A stretch of 64,000 nucleotides of DNA, from NCBI RefSeq assembly GCF_031885415.1, contig NZ_CP116871.1, positions 930,001 through 994,000 of the forward strand. The letters are read 5' to 3'. Below the pieces are notes generated by a model. The model was not told the origin of the DNA. It made no database searches and saw only the letters and a list, made by a program, of their open reading frames with translations. The stretch is from Microbacterium forte. Lineage in GTDB: Bacteria > Actinomycetota > Actinomycetes > Actinomycetales > Microbacteriaceae. Shown here one piece after another: positions 45,565 through 56,957 of this stretch (its first letter is position 1; each line of letters begins with the position of its first letter). Made by a program: the position numbers and the translations under genes.

Positions 45565-47205
45565 TTACGCGCGACGACCCTTGACGATCTTCTCCTGGTT
45601 GACGTCGTCAGCCTCTGCTGCAGCGTGCTCCTCGTGGCCGGGAGCGCCGATGGCGTGTCCCTTGCCACCCTGGAACTCCAGGATGAAAGCGTCAGTGTGC
45701 TTCTCGAGCTCGGCGACGGTGTCGTCGTCGAGGACGTTGGTGTCACGCAGCGTCTCGAGAACCTGGGTGTTGCGACGCAGGTAGTCGAGCAGCTCGCGCT
45801 CGAAGCGCAGGACGTCGGAGACCTCGATAGTGTCGAGCTTTCCCTTGGTTCCGGCCCAGATCGAGACGACCTGCTCCTCGACCGGGTACGGCGAGTACTG
45901 AGGCTGCTTGAGCAGCTCGGTGAGACGCGCACCGCGGGAGAGCTGACGACGCGAAGCCGCGTCGAGGTCGGACGCGAACATCGCGAACGCCTCGAGCGAG
46001 CGGTACTGCGCGAGTTCCAGCTTCAAGGTTCCGGAGACCTTCTTGATCGACTTCACCTGAGCGTCACCGCCGACTCGCGAGACCGAGATACCCACGTCGA
46101 CCGCGGGACGCTGGTTGGCGTTGAAGAGGTCGGACTGCAGGAAGATCTGGCCGTCGGTGATCGAGATCACGTTGGTCGGGATGTATGCCGAGACGTCGTT
46201 CGCCTTGGTCTCGATGATCGGCAGACCGGTCATCGAGCCCGCGCCGAGCTCGTCGGACAGCTTCGCGCAACGCTCGAGCAAACGCGAGTGCAGGTAGAAG
46301 ACGTCACCCGGGTATGCCTCGCGGCCCGGCGGACGGCGCAGGAGGAGCGATACGGCACGGTAGGCCTCAGCCTGCTTCGACAGGTCGTCGAAGATGATGA
46401 GGACGTGCTTGCCGCCGTACATCCAGTGCTGACCGATGGCCGAACCGGTGTACGGAGCGAGGTACTTGAAACCGGCGGGGTCGGATGCAGGAGCGGCCAC
46501 GATGGTGGTGTACTCCAGAGCGCCGGCCTCTTCGAGCGCGCCCTTCACCGAAGCGATGGTCGAACCCTTCTGGCCGATTGCGACGTAGATGCAGCGAACC
46601 TGCTTGTTGACGTCGCCCGACTCCCAGTTGTCCTTCTGGTTGATGATCGTGTCGATCGCGATGGCCGTCTTACCGGTCTGGCGGTCGCCGATGATCAGCT
46701 GACGCTGACCGCGGCCGACGGGGATCATCGCGTCGATGGCCTTGATGCCGGTCTGCATCGGCTCGTGCACCGACTTGCGCTGCATGACGCCGGGAGCCTG
46801 AAGCTCGAGCTCACGCACGCCGTCGGTGGCGATGGAGCCGAGGCCGTCGATCGGGTTGCCCAGCGGGTCGACCACGCGGCCCAGGTAGCCGTCGCCGACG
46901 GGGACGGAGAGGACCTCACCCGTGCGGGTGACTTCCTGGCCGGCCTCGACGCCGGTGAACTCACCGAGCACGACGACACCGATCTGGTGCTCGTCGAGGT
47001 TGAGCGCGAGTCCCTTGGTGCCGTCTGCGAAGGTGACGAGCTCGTTCGCCATCACGCCGGGAAGTCCCTCGACGTGCGCGATGCCGTCTGCCGCGTCGAT
47101 GACGGTGCCGACCTCGGTCGCCGCGGCCCCAGTGGGCTCGTATGCTGCGGCGAAGTCCTTCAGCGCGTCACGGATGACGTCGGGGCTGATCGATAGTTCT
47201 GCCAT
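45565..47205 (-). CDS. atpA: ATP synthase alpha subunit
   Basis: 546 residues. It is the non-catalytic nucleotide-binding F1 subunit. The P-loop is GDRQTGKT at 173-180, and [16 protein letters not shown] and [12 protein letters not shown] are typical. The C-terminal 30 residues (with [15 protein letters not shown]) extend beyond the E. coli protein, as in other actinobacteria. ATG 47205 has GGGAAGA just upstream. Confidence 0.98.
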   Translation of the reverse strand: MAELSISPDVIRDALKDFAAAYEPTGAAATEVGTVIDAADGIAHVEGLPGVMANELVTFADGTKGLALNLDEHQIGVVVLGEFTGVEAGQEVTRTGEVLSVPVGDGYLGRVVDPLGNPIDGLGSIATDGVRELELQAPGVMQRKSVHEPMQTGIKAIDAMIPVGRGQRQLIIGDRQTGKTAIAIDTIINQKDNWESGDVNKQVRCIYVAIGQKGSTIASVKGALEEAGALEYTTIVAAPASDPAGFKYLAPYTGSAIGQHWMYGGKHVLIIFDDLSKQAEAYRAVSLLLRRPPGREAYPGDVFYLHSRLLERCAKLSDELGAGSMTGLPIIETKANDVSAYIPTNVISITDGQIFLQSDLFNANQRPAVDVGISVSRVGGDAQVKSIKKVSGTLKLELAQYRSLEAFAMFASDLDAASRRQLSRGARLTELLKQPQYSPYPVEEQVVSIWAGTKGKLDTIEVSDVLRFERELLDYLRRNTQVLETLRDTNVLDDDTVAELEKHTDAFILEFQGGKGHAIGAPGHEEHAAAEADDVNQEKIVKGRRA

Positions 47206-47252
47206 TGTCTTCCCTTTGTATCTGGGTGCGCGGTTCCCCGCGCGAAGTCGTG

Positions 47253-48040
47253 TTAGCCGGCGAGCTTCTGGCGAAGGTCGGCGAGACGGGCGGAGATGCT
47301 GCCGTCGATGACGTCATCGGCGATCTGCACGCGCAGGCCTCCGACGACGGCGGGGTCAGAGACCTCGTTGAGCGAGATCTTGCCGTCGTAGCGACGCGAG
47401 AGTGCGTCCCTGAGACGAGTGCGCTGCGCATCCGTGAGCGGCTTGGCGCTGTGCACAGTGGCCACCACGCGGTCGCCCTGATCTGCGACGACCCGCGTTG
47501 CGCGACCGAGCATCTGACGCACGCGGCGATCACGAGGCTGGCGGACCAGCGACGAGACGATCACCGCAGTCGCGTCGCTGACGCCACCTGCGAGCAGCTT
47601 GTCGACGAGTGCACCCTTGGCGTCTTCTCCCCCGAGGCGGCTCCCGAGCGCGAGCTCGAGTTCCGCGTTCGCGGCGATCACGCGGGTGAAGCCGAACAGC
47701 TCTCCCGCGATGTCGGCCTGGGGCTCGGCGAGGGCAGCAGCTCGGATGGCGAGCTCCTCGATGCCGTCGACCAGCTGCGACGCCGAAGACCAGCGCTCGG
47801 CGACGACGGTCTTCAAGACACTCTGGGCGTCCTGAGAGAACCCGCCGAACACCGCTGCGACGACGTTCTGTCGCGCCTCGACCGGAGCCGAGGCGTCGGC
47901 GAGCGCGCCGCTCAAATGAGACGACTCCGTCACGGCACGCGCGGCTGCGAACAGCTCCCGTGCCGTGTCGAGAGTGACGTCCGTCGCTGCGGCAAGCGTC
48001 TGAGTGGATGCCGCGAGTGCCTGAGTGGTCGCGCTGCCCA

Positions 48041-48041
<1 letters not shown>
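47253..48041 (-). CDS. atpH: ATP synthase delta subunit, long form
   Basis: 262 residues, against about 180 in E. coli; long delta subunits are normal in actinobacteria. It holds the peripheral stalk to F1. The N-terminal extension is Ala/Thr-rich and helical, and the OSCP-type C-terminus has the conserved [22 protein letters not shown]. Its ATG overlaps the atpF stop by one base (TAATG), so translation is coupled. Confidence 0.96.
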
Positions 48042-49688
<1,647 letters not shown>

Positions 49689-49834
49689 CAGGGTCGCAGC
49701 AAGATTGAACAGCGCGGGCTCCAGCTTCGGGGCACCGGTCAGAACCGGGGCGACGATGGTCGGTGTGCTTCAAGCGCAAGCGCTCGCGAACGAGCGGCGG
49801 GCACGTGTCAACACTATCAGAATCTGAGGGTGTC
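49689..49834 (-). promoter_or_regulatory. Putative promoter and leader of the atp operon
   Basis: On the minus strand TAGTGT (49811-49816) fits a -10 element in an AT-richer patch. Downstream of it CGCTCG (49781-49786) and CGAGCG (49791-49796) form a hairpin with a CGAA loop in the mRNA leader. A TTGACA overlaps but is wrongly placed for a -35. Evidence for a separate promoter is moderate. Confidence 0.35.
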
Positions 49835-50410
49835 CTAAGACCGAGGGGCGTCTTCGGCCGGCCCGTCCTGATCACGGGGCTCGGGAATCAGGTTGTGCCT
49901 GCCGGGCGCGCGATCCTCGGGCACGACGGTGGGCAGCTGCACACCGGGCGCGTGGTCCGTCGGCGCCTCCGAGGGCAGAGTGGCATCGCTCACGTTCGGC
50001 AGCCGCATGCGCGTGAGCACGATCACGTCGATCACCAGCGACACGATCACGCCGGCGACGATCGAGAGGAAGAAGACCATGGGGTCCAGCCACGGCTGAC
50101 CGGCGAGGAGGATCATCACGAGCAGGAAGACACCGAGCTTCAGCAGCCAGCCGCCGAGCACGATCGCGAAGAACAGCTGCACGTAGAGAGGGTCGCCGAA
50201 CCAGCGGTTGGCGATCAGGATGCTGAGCGCGGTGATCCCGAGGAACAGCATGGCGAGCACGACGCCGAGTAGGCCGCTCACGAGGCCCTCTCCCCCGCCG
50301 ACGAGAAGACCGACACCTCCGGCGATGATCGCGAGGACCACCATCGAGAGGGCGGACCAGAGCAGCGTCCTCCGCAGGATCGGATTGCTGGAAACGGGGC
50401 TCGGGCTCAC
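49835..50410 (-). CDS. AtpI-like membrane protein upstream of ATP synthase
   Basis: 191 residues from GTG 50410, with GGAG five bases upstream; the GTG overlaps the wecA stop (GTGA). Four membrane helices lie in the first 130 residues, in the arrangement of the AtpI family that is thought to assist c-ring assembly or magnesium supply. The Pro/Asp-rich C-terminal 60 residues are soluble. Position directly before atpB supports the assignment more than sequence does. Confidence 0.75.
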   Translation of the reverse strand: MSPSPVSSNPILRRTLLWSALSMVVLAIIAGGVGLLVGGGEGLVSGLLGVVLAMLFLGITALSILIANRWFGDPLYVQLFFAIVLGGWLLKLGVFLLVMILLAGQPWLDPMVFFLSIVAGVIVSLVIDVIVLTRMRLPNVSDATLPSEAPTDHAPGVQLPTVVPEDRAPGRHNLIPEPRDQDGPAEDAPRS

Positions 50411-51579
50411 GGGGACTCCACGGGTGTCGGGTCGGACTCAGCAGACGCCGCGGGCTTCCGTCGGCGCAGAGGATTCAGGGTGATGACGAGGCACGCGGCG
50501 ATTCCCACGAGGCCGAAGACGACCCCGGGAAGATACTGGCCGGGCCAGTCCTCGCGGGCGCCCACGTACATCAGGAGGACGGCGAGGGAGATGACCGCCG
50601 TCCAGGCGTAGAAGATCAGCACGGCGTCGCGGTCGCGATGGCCGAGGTCGAGCATGCGGTGATGAAGATGCTTGCGGTCGGGAGAGAACGGCGACTTTCC
50701 CGCGTTCATCCGGCGCAGAACGGCCAGCCCGAAATCGAGGAGCGGCAGCAGCACCACCAGCAGCGGAAGCAGGATCGGGATGAACGCGCCGAGGAGCTGC
50801 GATCGGCCCAGGCGCTCGGGGTCGAGGGCGGAGGGTTCGAGCTGTCCGGTCACGGCGATCGCTGACGTCGCCATCAGCAGGCCGAGGACCAGAGCGCCCG
50901 AGTCGCCCATGAAGAGCTTCGCCGGGCTCCAGTTGAAGGGCAGGAATCCGAGGCAGGCGCCGATCAGCACAGCCGCCAGGAACGAGGCGAGGTTGAAGTA
51001 GCTGGACGCGCCGGTGTCACGCGTCAGGATGTAGGAGTACGCGAAGAAGACTCCGTTGGCGATCAGGCAGACGCCGGCGACGAGCCCATCGAGTCCGTCG
51101 ATGAAGTTGACCGCGTTCATCACGATGACGATCGCGAACATCGTGATGGTGATGCTCAACCAGCTCGAGAACACGATCAGATCGCCGAACGGCAGGGAGA
51201 GGATCTGCAGCCCGCCCCCCACGGTGATGATCCCTGCGGCGAGGAACTGCGCGCCGAGCTTGATCATCCAGTCGAGATCCCACAGATCGTCCACGACGCC
51301 GATGACGGCGATCAGCAGCGACGCGGCGAGGATCGACCACATCGTCTGCGGCGGCATCCACATGGTGGCGAAGAATGGATTCGCGGCCGAGAATCCGATC
51401 GCTGCGGCGATGCCGAGGAAGATCGCGACGCCGCCGAGACGCGGCGTCGGGGTGGTGTGGACATCCCGCTCGCGGATCGTCGGGTAGAGCTTGAACCGCA
51501 GGCTCAGCCGCCAGACCGCCCAGGTCAACGCGAATGTGATCGCGGCGGTCAGGATGATCGTGAAGAGGTACTGCTTCAC
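50407..51579 (-). CDS. wecA: WecA-like UDP-GlcNAc:undecaprenyl/decaprenyl-phosphate GlcNAc-1-phosphate transferase
   Basis: 390 residues with about ten to eleven membrane helices, in the MraY/WecA family. It starts the synthesis of lipid-linked glycans; the mycobacterial counterpart (Rfe, near atp genes) starts arabinogalactan. Asp-rich motifs are VVDDLWDLD (96-103) and NFIDGLDGL (158-166). The UDP-sugar-binding loop is DRKHLHHRML near 313. The HIHH-type sequence indicates WecA rather than MraY. It overlaps tsaC and the AtpI-like gene by four bases each. Confidence 0.92.
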   Translation of the reverse strand: MKQYLFTIILTAAITFALTWAVWRLSLRFKLYPTIRERDVHTTPTPRLGGVAIFLGIAAAIGFSAANPFFATMWMPPQTMWSILAASLLIAVIGVVDDLWDLDWMIKLGAQFLAAGIITVGGGLQILSLPFGDLIVFSSWLSITITMFAIVIVMNAVNFIDGLDGLVAGVCLIANGVFFAYSYILTRDTGASSYFNLASFLAAVLIGACLGFLPFNWSPAKLFMGDSGALVLGLLMATSAIAVTGQLEPSALDPERLGRSQLLGAFIPILLPLLVVLLPLLDFGLAVLRRMNAGKSPFSPDRKHLHHRMLDLGHRDRDAVLIFYAWTAVISLAVLLMYVGAREDWPGQYLPGVVFGLVGIAACLVITLNPLRRRKPAASAESDPTPVESP

Positions 51580-52283
51580 GAATCCCCGTCCGATTCCGGT
51601 GCCTGCGCGTCGGGCTCGAGCAGATCGCCGAGCACCTCCTCCAACCGCTCGCGGCTGACAGCGCCGACCCGGAGGATGCGCACGCCGCCCGTGGTGGGCT
51701 CAGCGCCGCGGGGCACCAGCGAGGTCGCGTCGACGATCGTCGACGCGATCCCGTCGCGGCTGACACCGTCGGCGAGATAGACCGAGACGCTGTCCCCGAG
51801 CATCCGCTCGGCATCGAGCGCCGAGATCGCCGACTCACGGCCCGTGAGGTTGGCGCTGGAGACCGCGAGCGGTCCCGTCTCGGCGAGCAGCTCGAGTGCG
51901 ACGCGCCCTTCGGGCATCCTGACGGCGACTGTGCCCTCCGTGTCTCCCAGGTCCCAGACGAGGGAGGGCTGGGCGGGCAGGACGATGGTCAGGCCGCCGG
52001 GCCAGAACTCATCGACGAGACGCTGGACGGGCTCCGGCACGGACTCCGCGAGCGCGTGCAGGGTCTCCTTCGTGCCGATGAGCACGGGCGGGGGCTGGTT
52101 GCGCCCTCGTCCCTTGGCATCGAGGAGGCGCTGCACCGCTGCGGGCGAGAAAGCGTCGGCGGCGACGCCGTAGACCGTGTCGGTGGGCATGACGATGAGT
52201 TCGCCGCGGCTGATCGCCTGGCGGGCGTGGCGCATGCCGGCGAGGAGCTGGGCCTCATCGCCGCAATCGAAGATGGAGGACAT
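51576..52283 (-). CDS. tsaC: L-threonylcarbamoyladenylate synthase
   Basis: 235 residues, YrdC/Sua5 family. It makes threonylcarbamoyl-AMP, used to form t6A37 in ANN-decoding tRNAs. The substrate pocket has LIVMPTDTVYGVAADA, LDAKGRGRNQPPPVLIG (the KxR...SxN-type motif) and VAVRMP, and LAVSSANLTG follows. It is the short YrdC form with an extra 40-residue tail. It lies between prmC and wecA, a common actinobacterial order. Confidence 0.95.
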   Translation of the reverse strand: MSSIFDCGDEAQLLAGMRHARQAISRGELIVMPTDTVYGVAADAFSPAAVQRLLDAKGRGRNQPPPVLIGTKETLHALAESVPEPVQRLVDEFWPGGLTIVLPAQPSLVWDLGDTEGTVAVRMPEGRVALELLAETGPLAVSSANLTGRESAISALDAERMLGDSVSVYLADGVSRDGIASTIVDATSLVPRGAEPTTGGVRILRVGAVSRERLEEVLGDLLEPDAQAPESDGDS

Positions 52284-52331
52284 GACGATCCGATTCTAGT
52301 TGGGGATGCCTGTGCGGTTCGTGTCCGCGTC

Positions 52332-53192
52332 TCAGGGGCGCAGAGCGGTCGTCGCTCTGTCTCGGAGCGTGAGGTCGCGGTGCGTCGCCGCCGCCCGCCA
52401 CCCGTCGCGGGTGAGGATGCTGCGGATCTCCTCGCCCTGCAACTCGCCGTGCTCGATGACCAGAAGCCCGCCCGTATGCAACAGCTCGAGGGCGCGCACG
52501 CTGAGCACGCGCACGACGTCGAGGCCGTCCTCTCCCCCGTACAGCGCCATCGACGGATCGAAGAGGCGCACCTCGGGGTCGCGGGGAACAGCGGCGTCAG
52601 GGACGTACGGCGGGTTCGAGATCACGACGGACGCCGTGCCGTCGAGCTCGGGGAACGCATGCGCCAGGTCTTCATTCACCAGGGTGAGATTGTCCACGCC
52701 AGCGGTGTTCCGTACCGCCCACGGGTAGGCGTCGGGCGACAGCTCCGTCGCGAAGACACGCGCATGGGGCACCTCGGTGGCCATGGCGAGAGCGATCGCG
52801 CCGCTGCCTGTGCCGAGGTCGATGCCGATCGGCGCGGGAAGCGCGGAACCCAGGAGGGCGTCGATCGCGTACTGCACCACGGTCTCGGTCTCCGGTCGAG
52901 GCACGAAGACCCCCGGACCCACGGCGAGTTCCAGATGCCGGAACGGCGCGGTTCCGGTGATGTGCTGCAGCGGCTCCCTGCCCGCCCGGCGGGTGACCAG
53001 GGCTCGCAGTGAATCCGCATCCGCCTCCTCGACCGCATCGCCGCGGATGATGACGGCCTGCACCTCTCCCCGTCGCAGACCCAGGACGTGGCCCGCGAGC
53101 AGCTCGGCATCGACGAGGGGATCCGAGACGCCCGCGTCGGCGAGTTGTCGGGCCGCGGCATGCACGGCTGAGGCGAGGGTGAGATCGGGCAT
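52332..53192 (-). CDS. prmC: Peptide chain release factor N5-glutamine methyltransferase
   Basis: 286 residues. It methylates the Gln of the GGQ motif of release factors. The AdoMet motif is DLGTGSGAIAL (125-135), and the catalytic NPPY is at 193-196 (VISNPPYVPD). The N-terminal helical domain binds the release factor. ATG 53192 is six bases after TACGCT. Its substrate gene prfA, usually adjacent, is here 6 kb upstream, behind the cys and cit genes. Confidence 0.96.
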   Translation of the reverse strand: MPDLTLASAVHAAARQLADAGVSDPLVDAELLAGHVLGLRRGEVQAVIIRGDAVEEADADSLRALVTRRAGREPLQHITGTAPFRHLELAVGPGVFVPRPETETVVQYAIDALLGSALPAPIGIDLGTGSGAIALAMATEVPHARVFATELSPDAYPWAVRNTAGVDNLTLVNEDLAHAFPELDGTASVVISNPPYVPDAAVPRDPEVRLFDPSMALYGGEDGLDVVRVLSVRALELLHTGGLLVIEHGELQGEEIRSILTRDGWRAAATHRDLTLRDRATTALRP

Positions 53193-53292
53193 GGATCAAG
53201 CGTAGAGCGCAGAAGGTGTCATATTGCCCACCCCTCCAGAGTGCTCGCCTAGGCTGGAGCGCGCAGTCCCCCCGCACAGGAAGGCTCTCCCC
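53193..53292. promoter_or_regulatory. Divergent promoters of prmC and cysK
   Basis: TACGCT on the minus strand (53199-53204) gives leaderless prmC. TAGGCT on the plus strand (53250-53255) would place the cysK transcript start near 53262, leaving about 30 bases with an AGGAAGG ribosome site. Confidence 0.5.
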
Positions 53293-54231
53293 ATGCCCGG
53301 AATCCACTCCGACATCACCACCGCTTTCGGCAACACTCCCCTGGTTCGCCTGAACCGGGTCACCGAGGGCCTCGGTGCCACCGTGCTGGCCAAGCTCGAG
53401 TTCTACAACCCGGCCTCGAGTGTCAAGGACCGGCTCGGCATCGCGATCGTCGACGCCGCAGAGGCATCGGGCGAGCTCAAGCCCGGGGGCACGATCGTGG
53501 AGGCGACCAGCGGCAACACCGGTATCGCCCTGGCGATGGTCGGCGCCGCCCGCGGCTACAAGGTGATCCTGACGATGCCCGCGTCGATGTCGAAGGAGCG
53601 GCGCATGCTTCTCAAGGCATTCGGCGCCGAACTCGTGCTCACCGACCCCACCAAGGGCATGACGCACGCTCTCGCCGAGGCGGAGGACATCGCCGCCCGC
53701 ACGCCGGGCGCGGTGCTGGCGAAGCAGTTCGCCAACGAGGCGAACCCCGCGATCCACCGCAAGACCACAGCGGAGGAGATCCTCCGCGACACGGAGGGCT
53801 CGGTCGACTACTTCGTCGCCGGGATCGGCACCGGCGGAACCATCACCGGTGTCGGCCAGGTTCTGAAGGAGCGCGTCCCCGGCGTGCAGATCATCGCCGT
53901 CGAGCCCAAGGACTCCCCGATTCTCACCGAGGGGCACCCCGGACCGCACAAGATCCAGGGCATCGGACCGAACTTCGTGCCCCCCATCCTCGATCGCGAT
54001 GTCCTCGACGAGGTCATCGACGTCACCTTCGACGACGCCATCCGTGTCGCGCGTGAGACCGCGCGCAAGGAGGGCATCCTCGTGGGCATGTCGAGCGGCG
54101 CCGCGATCTGGGCCGCTCTGCAGGTCGCGCAGCGCCCCGAGGCTGCGGGCAAGACCATCGTCGTCATCATCCCGTCGTTCGGCGAGCGCTACCTCTCGAC
54201 CGCCCTGTACGAAGACCTTCGCGAAGGCTGA
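53293..54231 (+). CDS. cysK: Cysteine synthase (O-acetylserine sulfhydrylase)
   Basis: 312 residues from ATG 53293. It makes cysteine from O-acetylserine and sulfide with PLP. The PLP Lys45 is in SSVKDRLG, the substrate loop is TSGNTGIAL (about 71-79), and the phosphate-binding motif is GTGGTITG near 178. AGGAAGG lies at the expected spacing; the upstream-extended frame is not used. cysE follows eight bases after the stop, so the two make a cysteine operon and may form the classical CysK-CysE complex. Confidence 0.97.
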   Translation: MPGIHSDITTAFGNTPLVRLNRVTEGLGATVLAKLEFYNPASSVKDRLGIAIVDAAEASGELKPGGTIVEATSGNTGIALAMVGAARGYKVILTMPASMSKERRMLLKAFGAELVLTDPTKGMTHALAEAEDIAARTPGAVLAKQFANEANPAIHRKTTAEEILRDTEGSVDYFVAGIGTGGTITGVGQVLKERVPGVQIIAVEPKDSPILTEGHPGPHKIQGIGPNFVPPILDRDVLDEVIDVTFDDAIRVARETARKEGILVGMSSGAAIWAALQVAQRPEAAGKTIVVIIPSFGERYLSTALYEDLREG

Positions 54232-54239
54232 TCCGCTCG

Positions 54240-54809
54240 ATGGGCATGATCGGCCGAATGCGCGAGGACATCGCGGCAGCGCGCATCCGCGACCCCGCGG
54301 CGCGCAGCGGCGCTGAGGTGGCGCTGCTGTATCCGGGGCTGCACGCGATCTGGGCGCATCGCGTCTCGCACGCGCTCTGGCGCCGACGGCTGCGGCTCGT
54401 CGCCCGGGCCACCTCGCAGATCTCGCGCTGGCTCACCGGCATCGAGATCCACCCGGGGGCGCGGATCGGCCGACGCTTCTTCATCGACCACGGCATGGGT
54501 GTGGTGATCGGCGAGACGGCGGAGATCGGCGACGACGTGATGCTCTACCACGGCGTCACGCTCGGCGGTCGCACGCGAGACGCCGGCAAGCGTCACCCCA
54601 CCCTCCGCGACGGTGTCGCCGTCGGCGCGGGGGCGAAGATCCTGGGGCCGGTCACGATCGGCGAGGGCTCGGTGGTCGGGGCGAACGCCGTGGTGACCCG
54701 TGACGCCCCGGCTGACAGCATCCTCGTCGGAGTGCCGGCGAAGCCGCGGGCACGGATCATGGGTGAGGACACCAGAGCCGTGCTGACCGCGCCGGACTAC
54801 TCGATCTGA
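54240..54809 (+). CDS. cysE: Serine O-acetyltransferase
   Basis: 189 residues, the short form. It acetylates serine for CysK. The N-terminal helical part ends near 60, then the left-handed beta-helix hexapeptide repeats follow ([33 protein letters not shown] region), including the active-site His. The C-terminus ends APDYSI; a terminal Ile is what CysK binds in other bacteria, so complex formation is plausible. Confidence 0.95.
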   Translation: MGMIGRMREDIAAARIRDPAARSGAEVALLYPGLHAIWAHRVSHALWRRRLRLVARATSQISRWLTGIEIHPGARIGRRFFIDHGMGVVIGETAEIGDDVMLYHGVTLGGRTRDAGKRHPTLRDGVAVGAGAKILGPVTIGEGSVVGANAVVTRDAPADSILVGVPAKPRARIMGEDTRAVLTAPDYSI

Positions 54810-54825
54810 CGCTCTCGCGAGTGCA

Positions 54826-55236
54826 TCACGCGCCGCGGCGCGACCGCACCTTGTCGACCTTCTTGCGGAGGAAGATCAACGGCAGCAGAACGCTGCCCAG
54901 TGCGGTGATGAGCCAGACGATCACGGATCCGAGCAGCCACCCCGAGAGATCGACGATGCGCAGCCCGCCGATCGGCAGCAGCACGACGATGACGAGCGAG
55001 ATGAGCGTCGAGAAGATCCCGATGCCGCCCATCAGCACGGGCGCGTAGCGATCGGCCATCCTGCTGACCCACGGAGCGAGAACGCTCTGCAGGATCGCGA
55101 AGATCACGATGCAGACCACGAATCCCCACCATTTGTCCCACTCGATCTGGAAGCCCTCGAGCAGGAGGTCGGCGGCGATGAGGCCGAGACCTGCGGACAC
55201 GAGATACATGAGCGCGCGGAACAGAAGGGTGATCAC
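54826..55236 (-). CDS. Small membrane protein, phage-holin-like (Phage_holin_4_2 type)
   Basis: 136 residues with four membrane helices and a basic C-terminus (RKKVDKVRSRRGA). The pattern, with ADLLLEGFQIEWDKWWGF in the first loop, fits the PF04020-type family of small bacterial membrane proteins; holin function is a naming accident. GTG 55236 is six bases after TAGGCT. It is convergent with cysE. Function is unknown. Confidence 0.75.
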   Translation of the reverse strand: MITLLFRALMYLVSAGLGLIAADLLLEGFQIEWDKWWGFVVCIVIFAILQSVLAPWVSRMADRYAPVLMGGIGIFSTLISLVIVVLLPIGGLRIVDLSGWLLGSVIVWLITALGSVLLPLIFLRKKVDKVRSRRGA

Positions 55237-55254
55237 GGCCTGAGCCTATCGCTC

Positions 55255-56799
55255 TCACTGCGCGACGAAGAAGGGGATCGCTCCCGACAGGATGCCGACG
55301 GCGAGCATCACCAACGACACGATCACCGCGCGCCAGAGCACCTTCTTGTGATGATCGCCGAGGTTGACGCTCGCGAGCGAGACGAGCAGCAGGATCGCCG
55401 GCACCAGAGGGCTCTGCAGGTGCACGGGCTGACCGATGATCGACGCCCTCGCCATCTCGACGGGATCGATTCCGAAGGTCGCTGCGCTCTGGGCGAGCAC
55501 AGGAAGGATGCCGAAGTAGAAGGCGTCGTTGGACATGAAGAAGGTGAACGGGATCGACAGGACTCCGGTGATGGGTGCGAGGAAGGGCCCGAGCGCCGGC
55601 GGCAGCACATCAGTGATCCACGTCGCCATCGCATCGACCATGCCGGTGCCGGTCAGCACGCCGACCAGAACTCCGGCGGCGATGACCATCGACACCACCC
55701 CGACGATGCTCGGGGCGTGTGCGACGATCTCCGACGCCTGCTCCTTGATCCCCCGGAAGTTGACGAGCAGCGCGACCGCTGCACCGACCATGAAGACGTA
55801 CGGAAGCGGCATGATGTCGAGCACGAGCAGGACCATCACGGCGAGCGTGAGGGCGAGGTTGAACCAGATGAGCCTCGGCCGCAGCGTGGGCCGTGCGGGG
55901 TCGAGCATGGTGTCCGCCATGGCCGTGTCCGCCGGGTCCACGCTCGCCGCGGCCACCGGGTTGCGCCCACCCGCCACGACGACGATGTTGCCGGTGCGCA
56001 GCGCCGCACGGGCACCGGGCGTCGCATCCGAGCCGCGGAAGATCTTCGGCACCGTCGAGAAGGCTCCGCCGTCTGCGCCTGTGAGCAGCGCCTCGGAGTC
56101 CAGGCGGCCGAGACGACGTCGCTCCTGCAGACCGAGCATCCAGGCGAAACCGAGCGTCACGACGATGCCGACTCCGAGCGCCGGCAGCATGGGAACGAAG
56201 ATGTCGGTCGGCTGCAGACCCAGAGCGGTCGCGGCGCGCACAGTCGGCCCGCCCCACGGCACGATGTTCAACGTGCCGTTCATCAACCCGGCGACGCAGG
56301 TGAGGACGACCGGGCTCATGCCGAGACGGAGATAGATCGGCAGCATCGCCGAGGTCGTGATGATGAACGTCGTCGAGCCGTCGCCGTCGAGAGAGACAGC
56401 GCCGGCGAGGATCGCCGTGCCCAGCACGACCTTTGCGGGGTCGTCACCGAGAACGCGCGTGATGACGCGGATCAGCGGGTCGAACAGGCCGACGTCGATC
56501 ATGATCCCGAAGAACATGATCGCGAACATCAGCAGTGCGGCGGTCGGTGCCATGGTGGCGATCGAGTCGAGGATCATGTCGCCCATGCCGAGCCCGGCGC
56601 CGGCGAACAGCCCGAACACGGTCGGCACGAGGATCAACGCCACCATGGGAGTCAGCCGCTTCGTCATGATCAGAGTCATGAAGGCGAGCACCATGGTGAA
56701 TCCGAGAAGGACGAGGACCCACTCCGGCGGAACGAACGCGACGTCGTAGGTCGGCGCCTCTTCGGCGGCCGCTGACAGGCCGGTGAGTACGTCGGGCAT
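55255..56799 (-). CDS. citM: Citrate:H+ symporter, CitMHS family
   Basis: 514 residues with about 12 membrane helices. CitM/CitH proteins import citrate complexed with Mg2+ or Ca2+. Family motifs include the SLDGDGSTTFIIT region near 147-159 and MSNDAFYFGILP near 424-435. A soluble loop of about 90 residues lies in the middle (LQERRRLGRL to RPTLRPRL). ATG 56799 has AAGGAG seven bases upstream. Divergent from the CitA/CitB-type sensor and regulator, it is the obvious target of that system. Confidence 0.92.
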   Translation of the reverse strand: MPDVLTGLSAAAEEAPTYDVAFVPPEWVLVLLGFTMVLAFMTLIMTKRLTPMVALILVPTVFGLFAGAGLGMGDMILDSIATMAPTAALLMFAIMFFGIMIDVGLFDPLIRVITRVLGDDPAKVVLGTAILAGAVSLDGDGSTTFIITTSAMLPIYLRLGMSPVVLTCVAGLMNGTLNIVPWGGPTVRAATALGLQPTDIFVPMLPALGVGIVVTLGFAWMLGLQERRRLGRLDSEALLTGADGGAFSTVPKIFRGSDATPGARAALRTGNIVVVAGGRNPVAAASVDPADTAMADTMLDPARPTLRPRLIWFNLALTLAVMVLLVLDIMPLPYVFMVGAAVALLVNFRGIKEQASEIVAHAPSIVGVVSMVIAAGVLVGVLTGTGMVDAMATWITDVLPPALGPFLAPITGVLSIPFTFFMSNDAFYFGILPVLAQSAATFGIDPVEMARASIIGQPVHLQSPLVPAILLLVSLASVNLGDHHKKVLWRAVIVSLVMLAVGILSGAIPFFVAQ

Positions 56800-56957
56800 G
56801 CTGTGACTCCTTCGTCGGGGATCCGTCGACTCCGACGGATCCTGACGAGACTAGGCAATCCGTCGCTTGCGAGCGCGGTATGCCGCATTCCCGGACGTTG
56901 TGCGCGTAGCGTGAGTTCTGCGCATATTGCGCGATGGTCGCGTGCGAAGGGAACAGG
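56800..56957. promoter_or_regulatory. Divergent citM / two-component promoter with operator-like repeats
   Basis: On the minus strand TAGTCT (56848-56853) is a likely -10 for citM. A perfect inverted repeat GGATCCGTCG/CGACGGATCC (56819-56828, 56833-56842) covers the expected start site. On the plus strand TAGCGT (56907-56912) is a likely -10 for the kinase gene, followed by the palindrome GCGCA-TAT-TGCGC (56920-56932) at its start site. Both are candidate binding sites for the response regulator. Confidence 0.5.

Noticed and set aside
49806..49811. TTGACA as a -35 element of the atp operon
   Set aside because: No -10 hexamer lies 16-18 bases downstream, and the likely -10 (TAGTGT) is adjacent to it.
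54826..55236. Phage holin indicating a prophage
   Set aside because: The family name is historical; there are no other phage genes, and the gene is chromosomal in context.
55348..56775. 475-residue plus-strand open frame rich in His, Asp and Arg
   Set aside because: It is antisense to citM; the skewed composition is what an antisense of a membrane-protein gene gives.
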